Part shown: in pieces, positions 1-5,338 of the stretch
Position numbering within the stretch: the first letter of the stretch is position 1
Layout of the letters: the number at the start of each line of letters is the position of its first letter
Origin: Oscillospiraceae bacterium
Lineage (GTDB): Bacteria > Bacillota > Clostridia > WRCU01
Reading direction: 5' to 3'
Assembly (NCBI GenBank): GCA_009783805.1
Contig: WRCU01000100.1
Location: forward strand, 1-6,153
DNA length: 6,153 bases
Translations under genes and position numbers: made by a program
Notes under the pieces: generated by a model
What the model saw: only the letters and a program-made list of their open reading frames with translations
Database searches by the model: none
What the model was told of the DNA's origin: nothing

Positions 1-1781
1 CTGACGGTGGCGGCGGCCTCCGCCGTCACCTTGGTGGTCACCGCCCCGACGGCGTTGGCCACGTCGGAGTGCGCGTGGAGCGACGCGGCGCACCCCATCG
101 CGGCCGCGACCTCCGGGACGTACATGTGGGCGGGCGCGCCTATCCCCACTATGGCGCGGTCGGACGCGACCCTGAGCGGGCCCCCCAAGTAGGACGATGA
201 GACCAGGTAGGCAGACTGCGGGGCCATCCCGCAGTCGGCCAGCCCCTCGTGCCCGTCCTCCAGGAGGACCGTGGCCACGTAGCCGTACAGCATGTTGCAG
301 ACGGCCTCGTGCATGTCGCGGCACAGGCCGTCCACGCCAACGCCCATGTTCTCGGCCACGACCCTGGCCGCGTGCCCCGAGGCGGCCGCGTCGCCTACGC
401 CGAGCGGGCGGGCCGCGTTGGCGGCGTCCGTCGGCGTGAAGCCGGACCGCATGATCGCCCCGTGCCTCTCCAGCCTCCCGGTCCGCAGTCCGTAGACCTC
501 GGAGCCGACCGCCTCGGCCAGGTCGAACAGGCAGAGCGGCCCGTCCCTAAGCGCATCCAATATGCGGGCCTCCTCGTCGGTGAGGCCCGGTATGCCCTTC
601 CCGTCGCCGACCCCGACGAGGAACTCCCAATAAGGCTCCGTATGCACCTTGACGCCCCCGGGCGCCCCGGCCATCCCCGCGAGCCGCGCCCCCGCCCCCG
701 GGTGGTCCTCGGCCAGCCTGCACAGCGGGATGACCCTGACCGGCCCCACGGAGAGCCTCCCCGCCAGCATCCGGTCCCCGTGGTCGCGCGAGAACCCGCC
801 CTCCCCGAGAGGGCTGGCCCTGTGGCCGCACCCGCGGGGCAGCACCCTGCTGTCCCCGCCCAGGCCGAACGTCCTCACCCTGACGGAGCGTATGCCCGTC
901 CTCCACCGCCCCACGGTCGCCCCGCCCGCGCCGAACGCGGGCGAGCCGCCCTTCACCATCGCGATGTCGGTCGTCGTCCCGCCCATGTCGACGATGACCG
1001 CCTCCCCCACCCCAGCCAGCGCGGCGGCGCCCGCCACGCTGGCGGCCGGCCCCGAGAGCAGCGTCTCCACGGGGTGCGCGGCCGCGAAGGACATGGACAT
1101 GACCGTGCCGTCCCCGCGGACCATGAGCGGCGAAAGCGGCAGCCCCACCTTCGCCAGCGCCTCCCCCACCTTGGCCATGAACCCGCCCATCATCGGCGCC
1201 AGCTCGGCGTTCAGGAGCGCGCTGGCCGCCCTCCTGAGGGAGTTCACCTCGTCGGTGAGCTCATGCCCGCATATGACGGTGCGCCCCGGCCTGCGGGCCA
1301 GCAAGGAGGCGGCCTTCCTCTCGAAGGCCGGGTCCTTGATCCCCCACAGCTCGACGACGGCGAAGGACCCTACGCCGGCCGCGTCCGCCTCCCTTTCCAA
1401 CCGCCCCCAATCCGGCTCCGAAACCACGTCACCGCTCTGGGCGTGGCCCCCGTCCAGGAAGGTGACCTCGGACGCGGGCGGCAGGCCGTACTCACCGCCG
1501 TATTTTCCATAGACGCCCCTGTCGCAGCCGATCATTATGAGCCTGGCCGGGTCGCCCTTGCCCTCGACGCACGCGTTCGTGGCCAGGGTGGTGGATATGG
1601 CGGCGTAGCCGCAACGCCCTAGCAGCCCTTCGTCCAGGCCCCCCAGCGCGCCCATGATCCCGACGAGGAGGTCCCCCCTCGTGGTCGGCGACTTCGCCTT
1701 GCACAGCACCCCGCCGCCCTCCAGGTCGTATATGACGGCGTCCGTGTAGGTGCCGCCCGTGTCTATCCCCAGTCCCAGCAT
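1..1781 (-). CDS. Hydantoinase/oxoprolinase family protein (HyuA-like), C-terminus cut by window edge
   Basis: 593 residues are visible in one open minus-strand frame that leaves the window at its left edge. Family motifs are clear: an N-terminal nucleotide-binding loop GIDTGGTYTDAV (residues 5-16), STTLATNA (63-70), LLSGPAASVAGA (241-252), a second phosphate-binding motif DMGGTTTDIA (265-274) and GLGGDS (306-311). These are the ASKHA-fold ATPase features of the HyuA/5-oxoprolinase family, whose members couple ATP hydrolysis to opening of cyclic amides or to related carboxylations. The substrate cannot be read from sequence. Residues about 398-450 (LTDEEARILDAL ... GFTPTDA) look like a small winged-helix-like insert. 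No signal peptide is seen, so it should be cytoplasmic. No HyuB-type partner is visible, although the downstream side lies outside the window. An ATG at 1796 is in frame (MGGLG prefix), but the ATG at 1781 puts the conserved GIDTGG at the usual N-terminal place and has a G-rich stretch before it. Confidence 0.9.
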   Translation of the reverse strand, partial: MLGLGIDTGGTYTDAVIYDLEGGGVLCKAKSPTTRGDLLVGIMGALGGLDEGLLGRCGYAAISTTLATNACVEGKGDPARLIMIGCDRGVYGKYGGEYGLPPASEVTFLDGGHAQSGDVVSEPDWGRLEREADAAGVGSFAVVELWGIKDPAFERKAASLLARRPGRTVICGHELTDEVNSLRRAASALLNAELAPMMGGFMAKVGEALAKVGLPLSPLMVRGDGTVMSMSFAAAHPVETLLSGPAASVAGAAALAGVGEAVIVDMGGTTTDIAMVKGGSPAFGAGGATVGRWRTGIRSVRVRTFGLGGDSRVLPRGCGHRASPLGEGGFSRDHGDRMLAGRLSVGPVRVIPLCRLAEDHPGAGARLAGMAGAPGGVKVHTEPYWEFLVGVGDGKGIPGLTDEEARILDALRDGPLCLFDLAEAVGSEVYGLRTGRLERHGAIMRSGFTPTDAANAARPLGVGDAAASGHAARVVAENMGVGVDGLCRDMHEAVCNMLYGYVATVLLEDGHEGLADCGMAPQSAYLVSSSYLGGPLRVASDRAIVGIGAPAHMYVPEVAAAMGCAASLHAHSDVANAVGAVTTKVTAEAAATV

Positions 1782-1820
1782 GCCGAGCCCCCCCATGAAA
1801 GCGGATGACGGACATTCTAC

Positions 1821-1826
1821 AATATA
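1821..1826 (-). promoter_or_regulatory. Possible -10 box for the hydantoinase-like gene
   Basis: Read on the minus strand this is TATATT, followed by TAGAAT a few bases on. It lies about 25-40 bases upstream of the two candidate start codons at 1796 and 1781. No acceptable -35 hexamer is found at 16-18 bases, so this is a weak suggestion only. Confidence 0.25.
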
Positions 1827-1943
1827 TCCGGGCCCCACGCGCCGGACCGCGACGGCTTATGGCTGCCCAGCCCCTGACCTGACGGATCCTCGGCGAATCC
1901 GGCCTATGGCGTAGCCGCCCCCGGCCATGGCCCCCCCGCGAGG

Positions 1944-1972
1944 TTGATATGGGCGGGCGTAGGCAGTATAAT
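1944..1972 (+). promoter_or_regulatory. Upstream sigma-70 type promoter (P1) of the lipoprotein gene
   Basis: TTGATA at 1944-1949 and a perfect TATAAT at 1967-1972 are separated by 17 bases. Transcription should start near 1979, about 160 bases before the lipoprotein start codon. The AT-rich box stands out sharply in GC-rich DNA. It points away from the hydantoinase-like gene, so its target is the lipoprotein gene. Confidence 0.75.
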
Positions 1973-1981
1973 ATTTCCAGT

Positions 1982-2008
1982 CCCCATACCCGTGGGGGTT
2001 GACACGGG
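1982..2008. promoter_or_regulatory. Overlapping inverted repeats, possible operator
   Basis: Two interleaved inverted repeats lie here: CCCCA (1982-1986) with TGGGG (1993-1997), and CCCGTG (1989-1994) with CACGGG (2003-2008). The block begins just after the expected P1 start site, and the second repeat covers the -35 box of P2 (1999-2004). A repressor bound here could shut both promoters. No regulator gene is in the window, so the identity of any protein is unknown. Confidence 0.4.
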
Positions 2009-2027
2009 CTGGGCGCCGCGGGATAAT
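1999..2027 (+). promoter_or_regulatory. Downstream sigma-70 type promoter (P2) of the lipoprotein gene
   Basis: A perfect TTGACA at 1999-2004 and GATAAT at 2022-2027 (five of six matches to TATAAT) are separated by 17 bases. The start site should be near 2034, leaving a leader of roughly 108 bases before the ATG at 2142. It lies 55 bases downstream of P1 in the same orientation. Confidence 0.75.
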
Positions 2028-2057
2028 GATGCCCGAACCCATGTTCACCGCGGACGC

Positions 2058-2099
2058 GGCGGCCTCCGATAACGACGGACGTCCGAGCGTCGGGCCGCC
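2058..2099 (+). promoter_or_regulatory. Imperfect hairpin in the lipoprotein mRNA leader
   Basis: GGCGGCC (2058-2064) is complementary to GGCCGCC (2093-2099). Between them are ACG (2072-2074) with CGT (2088-2090) and a perfect 10-base palindrome CGGACGTCCG (2076-2085), all nearly concentric. In RNA this could form a bulged stem in the leader shared by P1 and P2. In DNA the central palindrome could instead be a protein site. There is no T-run after it, so it is not an obvious attenuator, and it matches no riboswitch known to me. Confidence 0.4.
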
Positions 2100-2141
2100 A
2101 GCGCCTAATGGCCAATATAACGGAAAGCGAGCTAAACCTAC

Positions 2142-3689
2142 ATGATGATTGCCGGCAAACCCAACCGATATGCGCGCGCGGCGCTGGCCGCGGCATTGAT
2201 CGCCCTTATGCTGGTGACGGCCGCCTCATGCGGCGGCGACGCGGACGACGGCGGGCTGCTCGACCTGGGGTCGGACGGGTCGGCCTACGCCTCCCCCACG
2301 GACGGGTCGGGCGAAAGGTCCCCGGAGGGCTCGGACTTGGGGGTCAACCGCCCCGAGGTAAGCAGCTTCACCATCGGGATACCCCAAGGCTACCTGAACA
2401 ACAGGACCGAGCTGTTCCTCGGGCGCCTGTTCGACGCCTACTTTGAGGCCACGGGCGTGAGGGTGACGCTCAACACGACGGGCTCGCTGCAGTTCACCGA
2501 TGAGGACTCCGAGATACAGAGGCACTTCCAGACGAACCCCACCGACGCCTTCTTCAGCTGGAGCTTCTCGTGGAGGTACAACCAGAGCTTCTACGCCATG
2601 GACATCGAGGACGCGCTGAAGGAGTACGCCCCCTTATACTACGCCTCCCTCGACGAAAGGTACGTGGACTACGCCCGCACGGACGGGGCGCTGAAGCAGG
2701 TGCCCAAGAACTACCCCAGCAACGAGAGGCTCTGCGTGGTGGTGCGCCGCGACCTGATGGAAAAGTACGGCATACCCCCGATAAAGACGCTCGAGGACTA
2801 CGAGAATTTCATGCGCATCATCAAGGAGAACGAGGAGGGCATATACCCGGCGAACCAGACGGTCATCAACAGCAACCTCCTCATACGCGCCCAGGACTTC
2901 TACCCCGACTGGCCCGTCACCTTCAAGGCCTCGCAGAAGGACTCGCCCTTGGTCGTCTGGTTCCTCACCGACGAGTTCAAGGCCATGCTCGAGAGGATCA
3001 ACTATTGGAAGCGCATGGGTTACATCTACAACTCGAAGGACGTGCAGTTCGACTTCATGATGAGGGAAACCGCCTCGTTCGTCACCGACATCTACAGCCT
3101 GCAGGGCGCGCTGAGCGGGCTCATGGAGTTCATGGACCTGAAGGCCTACGTCCTGTACCCGGACAAGGAGGCCCACATAGGGTACGGCTGGGGCTACCTG
3201 TCCGTTTACAAGGAGTCGACGAAGGTAAAGGAGATAATGGAGTTCGTGGAGTGGGTCAACATGGACCAGGAGGCCTATGACCTCCTGATGTACGGCATCC
3301 TCGACAAGGACTACACCCTGGTCGGCGAGAAGGTAAAGTTCTTGGAAGGCTCGCAGGTCTGGGGCCCGGGCATGATGCCCTTCCTCAACGTCGACAGGAT
3401 GCGCCAGATCGACGGCGTCATGGACGACTGGTTCTATGACGAGTACCTAGGCAACATGGCCGAGTCCTTCCACGTCGGCAACCTGATGATGGGCGGCGAG
3501 TTCTGGGACAGGTTCGGGGGCGTGTACGACGCGATCTACGACAACCTATGGCCCATGATGGACTACCTGCAGGAGACGGGGACCATCGACGAGCATAAGG
3601 TGAACGAGTACCTGGACGGCATGAGGGTGGACGACCTGGGCAAGATGCTCGAGGAGATGACCGAGGCTTCGCTGGCCCTCCGCGGGTAG
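2142..3689 (+). CDS. Extracellular solute-binding lipoprotein, carbohydrate ABC-transporter type
   Basis: This 515-residue protein should be the ligand-capturing component of an ABC importer, tethered to the outer face of the membrane. Residues 1-30 form a lipoprotein signal: basic N-terminus (KPNRYAR), hydrophobic core, then VTAASC with Cys30 as the lipidated residue. A Gly/Asp/Ser-rich linker follows to about residue 70, and the binding fold starts near FTIGIPQGYLNN (76-87). It is rich in Trp, Tyr and Phe, as is usual in sugar-binding members. The stretch QEAYDLLMYGILDKDYTL resembles the conserved YGIEGK-Y region of the LplA/YtcQ-like branch of family 1 binding proteins. Two ATGs lie side by side at 2142 and 2145. 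A weak GGAAAG at 2122-2127 is the best ribosome site and is rather distant. Two promoters precede it. No permease or ATPase gene is in the window, so the transporter partners and ligand are unknown. Confidence 0.85.
   Translation: MMIAGKPNRYARAALAAALIALMLVTAASCGGDADDGGLLDLGSDGSAYASPTDGSGERSPEGSDLGVNRPEVSSFTIGIPQGYLNNRTELFLGRLFDAYFEATGVRVTLNTTGSLQFTDEDSEIQRHFQTNPTDAFFSWSFSWRYNQSFYAMDIEDALKEYAPLYYASLDERYVDYARTDGALKQVPKNYPSNERLCVVVRRDLMEKYGIPPIKTLEDYENFMRIIKENEEGIYPANQTVINSNLLIRAQDFYPDWPVTFKASQKDSPLVVWFLTDEFKAMLERINYWKRMGYIYNSKDVQFDFMMRETASFVTDIYSLQGALSGLMEFMDLKAYVLYPDKEAHIGYGWGYLSVYKESTKVKEIMEFVEWVNMDQEAYDLLMYGILDKDYTLVGEKVKFLEGSQVWGPGMMPFLNVDRMRQIDGVMDDWFYDEYLGNMAESFHVGNLMMGGEFWDRFGGVYDAIYDNLWPMMDYLQETGTIDEHKVNEYLDGMRVDDLGKMLEEMTEASLALRG
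2271..2324 (+). repeat. Tandem 27-bp repeat coding for a 9-residue linker repeat
   Basis: Two in-frame copies encode SDGSAYASP (residues 44-52) and TDGSGERSP (53-61) of the solute-binding lipoprotein. A 12-base identical core, CGGACGGGTCGG, occurs at 2272-2283 and 2299-2310. The repeat lies in the flexible tether between the lipidated Cys30 and the folded domain, where length changes are tolerated. Confidence 0.6.
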
Positions 3690-3694
3690 GCTAA

Positions 3695-3723
3695 GGGGTT
3701 TGCCCTGGGGTTTGGGGTTTGGG
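3695..3723 (+). other. G-tract cluster, possible G-quadruplex
   Basis: Four G-tracts, GGGG (3695-3698), GGGG (3707-3710), GGGG (3714-3717) and GGG (3721-3723), are separated by loops of 8, 3 and 3 bases, with GGGGTTT units repeated. This satisfies the usual pattern for an intramolecular quadruplex of three tetrads. It begins six bases after the lipoprotein stop codon, so it would lie in the 3' end of that mRNA and just ahead of the tRNA promoter. Confidence 0.45.
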
Positions 3724-3745
3724 CCGGGCGCGGCTGGGGCCGGCC
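3722..3745 (+). terminator. GC-rich hairpin after the lipoprotein gene, terminator doubtful
   Basis: GGCCGG (3722-3727) pairs with CCGGCC (3740-3745) around a 12-base loop. It abuts the -35 box of the tRNA promoter and has no T-run after it. It could stop or stabilise the lipoprotein transcript, but it does not qualify as a classical intrinsic terminator. Confidence 0.25.
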
Positions 3746-3775
3746 TTGACAACGCGCGGCATGGGAAAATATACT
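3746..3775 (+). promoter_or_regulatory. Sigma-70 type promoter of the tRNA-Thr gene
   Basis: TTGACA at 3746-3751 and TATACT at 3770-3775 are spaced by 18 bases, with an A-rich lead-in (GGGAAAA) to the -10 box. The start site should be near 3782, about 29 bases before the mature tRNA. The near-consensus hexamers fit a strong stable-RNA promoter. The sulfatase gene downstream may also depend on it by read-through. Confidence 0.75.
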
Positions 3776-3810
3776 GTCCCGGAGCCCGCGGCGGGGGGCG
3801 GACCGCACCC

Positions 3811-3886
<76 letters not shown>

Positions 3887-3889
3887 TTC

Positions 3890-3921
3890 CAAGCCCGCAG
3901 GCGCGACGCCATGCGGGCTTG
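3890..3921 (+). terminator. Strong hairpin directly behind the tRNA, no T-run
   Basis: CAAGCCCGCA (3890-3899) pairs perfectly with TGCGGGCTTG (3912-3921). The stem continues inside with GGCG (3900-3903) and CGCC (3907-3910), closing a CGA loop with one bulged A (3911). It starts four bases after the tRNA CCA. Its place and strength suit a terminator or a tRNA 3'-processing element. The bases after it are GCCCCACC, with no T-run, so termination may be inefficient and transcripts may continue into the sulfatase gene. Confidence 0.5.
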
Positions 3922-3934
3922 CCCCACCTTATAG

Positions 3935-3955
3935 GGCCGCGCAAAGGCGGCGGCC
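3935..3955 (+). promoter_or_regulatory. Second stem-loop in the sulfatase leader
   Basis: GGCCGC (3935-3940) pairs with GCGGCC (3950-3955) around a 9-base loop and ends three bases before the GGGAGG ribosome-binding site. It could affect ribosome access on a read-through transcript. The stem is short and the DNA GC-rich, so chance is possible. Confidence 0.25.
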
Positions 3956-3958
3956 AAC

Positions 3959-3964
3959 GGGAGG
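3959..3964 (+). promoter_or_regulatory. Shine-Dalgarno site that fixes the sulfatase start
   Basis: GGGAGG ends five bases before the ATG at 3970. It supports that start over the longer open frame, which extends upstream through the tRNA gene to 3700. Confidence 0.75.
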
Positions 3965-3969
3965 TCCCC

Positions 3970-5286
3970 ATGGGAAGGCCGAACGTCGTGCTCATGGTCT
4001 CGCACGATACCGGGAGGTTCTACGGGCCGTATGGCCACGCGACCGTCGATCAGCCGAGCTTCGAGGCCCTCGCGGCGTCCTCGGTCACGTTCGGCCGCGC
4101 CTTCTGCACGACGCCGCTGTGCTCCCCGGCCAGGTCTGCGCTCACGACCGGGAGGTACCCGCACCAGAACGGCCTGAACGGCCTGATGGGCGGCTCCCTG
4201 GGCGAATGGCGCATGTCCGAAACGGACCGGCACCTGGCATGCGTCCTCAAGGCGGCCGGCTACATGACGGTCCTGTGCGGCGACATCCACGAGTCCATGG
4301 ACCTCTTCTCGGTAGGGTTCGACGAAGGCATACACGGATCCGGTTGGCTTAACAACTGGAACGACGGCAGGATCAGGGGGGCGGGCGCGGACATCGGGGC
4401 CTGGCTCGACCGGAATCCCGAGGCGGGGCGCGGGCGGCCTTTCTACATGCAGATCGGGTGCGGCGAGACGCACCGCGATTGGGAAGGCTCATACTCCGAG
4501 AGGGGCGTTTGGAAGGCCCCCTACCTCATCGATTCCCCGGATGTGGACGCCGAGATGGCCATGTTGCAAAGCTCATGCAACGCCCTCGACCGCGGCCTCG
4601 GGGAGGTCATGGACGCCTTCGGCTCGCGGGGCCTCGCCGAGGACACCGTCTTCGTGGTCACGACCGACCATGGGATAGACTTCCCCAGGGCGAAGGGCAC
4701 CCTGTTCGACCCCGGCGTGGGCGTGGGCCTGTTCATGCGGCACGACGCCGGCGGTTGGCGAAGGGGCGTGCGCGAGGACGCGCTGGTCAGCCATGTGGAC
4801 GTGTACCCGACCGTCCTGGAGGCCTGCGGCGTCCCATGCCCAGACGGGCTCGAGGGCAGGAGCCTCCTGGGCTTCCTTAAGGCGGGCGCCCCCGCGGGGC
4901 CCAAGCGGGACGCGGTCTACCTGGAGAAGACCTACCACGACAACTACGACCCGATGCGCGGCCTGCGGACCGAACGGCATAAGTACGTGCTCAACTTCGA
5001 CGCCCAAACGCTGTACGACGTGAGGTCCGCCACCGCCCCCCGCTACGGCTGGTTCAGGCAGCCGTTCACGAAGATGAACCGGGAGGAGCTGTACGACCTG
5101 GAGGCCGATCCCAACGAGGAGCGAAACCTCGCCTCGGACCCGGCGTACGCGCCCCTCGCGCTGGAGCTCAAGACGAGGCTCGCGCGGTGGATGCGCGCAA
5201 CGGGCGACCCGCTGCTGAGGGGCCCCATGCCCAGCCCATACCATCACCGCGTATGCAACGAGATGAACGCCCTTTCGCGCGATTAG
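3970..5286 (+). CDS. Sulfatase, SGSH-like (heparan N-sulfatase-type) alkaline-phosphatase-fold hydrolase
   Basis: A 438-residue protein of the type I sulfatase family, which hydrolyses sulfate esters or sulfamates. The signature CSPAR (51-55), continuing SALTTGRYPHQNG, is the C-x-P-x-R motif whose Cys51 must be converted to formylglycine by a maturase such as anSME or FGE. No maturase gene is in the window. Likely metal and active-site residues are Asp13 in SHDTGR, Arg55, His65, His168 in ETHRDW, Asp233 and His234 in TTDHGID, and Lys242 in AKGTLFD. The CSP-R-(S/A)-LTTG-(x)-HQNG arrangement matches mammalian N-sulfoglucosamine sulfohydrolase more than arylsulfatases, and the C-terminal MRATGDPLLRGPMPSPY is also typical of this branch. 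There is no signal peptide, so it should act in the cytoplasm on an imported small substrate. It follows the tRNA by 83 bases, with GGGAGG before the ATG. The substrate is not determinable. Confidence 0.9.
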   Translation: MGRPNVVLMVSHDTGRFYGPYGHATVDQPSFEALAASSVTFGRAFCTTPLCSPARSALTTGRYPHQNGLNGLMGGSLGEWRMSETDRHLACVLKAAGYMTVLCGDIHESMDLFSVGFDEGIHGSGWLNNWNDGRIRGAGADIGAWLDRNPEAGRGRPFYMQIGCGETHRDWEGSYSERGVWKAPYLIDSPDVDAEMAMLQSSCNALDRGLGEVMDAFGSRGLAEDTVFVVTTDHGIDFPRAKGTLFDPGVGVGLFMRHDAGGWRRGVREDALVSHVDVYPTVLEACGVPCPDGLEGRSLLGFLKAGAPAGPKRDAVYLEKTYHDNYDPMRGLRTERHKYVLNFDAQTLYDVRSATAPRYGWFRQPFTKMNREELYDLEADPNEERNLASDPAYAPLALELKTRLARWMRATGDPLLRGPMPSPYHHRVCNEMNALSRD

Positions 5287-5287
5287 G

Positions 5288-5331
5288 AACCTACCGAGGC
5301 TGAGGCCGTAAGGCCGCCGGGAAGCGAGGTT
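5288..5331 (+). promoter_or_regulatory. Structured gap before the YchF-like gene
   Basis: The 52-base gap can fold as AACCT (5288-5292) with AGGTT (5327-5331), then GGC (5298-5300) with GCC (5316-5318), then GGCC (5304-5307) with GGCC (5312-5315) closing a GTAA loop, which is a GNRA-type tetraloop. The outer stem would cover the GCGAGG ribosome site. No T-run is present, so it is not a clear terminator for the sulfatase gene. Function is unproven. Confidence 0.35.
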
Positions 5332-5338
5332 ACGTAAC
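5329..5338. promoter_or_regulatory. Perfect 10-bp palindrome abutting the YchF-like start codon
   Basis: GTTACGTAAC is fully self-complementary and ends immediately before the ATG at 5339. Its last five bases occupy the ribosome spacer. It could be a DNA-binding site or simply chance. Confidence 0.35.

Noticed and set aside
649..1512. Second plus-strand open frame opposite the hydantoinase-like gene (287 codons).
   Set aside because: Same reasons: Pro/Ser/Ala-rich composition, no motif, entirely antisense to a convincing gene.
249..1622. Long plus-strand open frame opposite the hydantoinase-like gene (457 codons).
   Set aside because: Its translation is a Pro/Arg/His-rich low-complexity product with no recognisable motif. 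The opposite strand encodes a motif-rich family protein over the same bases, and GC-rich DNA lacks stop codons in shadow frames.
1492..2196. Minus-strand open frame of 234 codons crossing the intergenic region.
   Set aside because: It crosses both promoters and the start of the lipoprotein gene and overlaps the hydantoinase-like gene out of frame. Its composition is Arg/Gly-rich with no family signal.
2108..2446. Possible upstream gene starting at ATG 2108 before the lipoprotein.
   Set aside because: It overlaps the lipoprotein start out of frame, lacks a ribosome site, and encodes an Arg-rich shadow product, while the lipoprotein frame has a clear signal peptide and lipobox.
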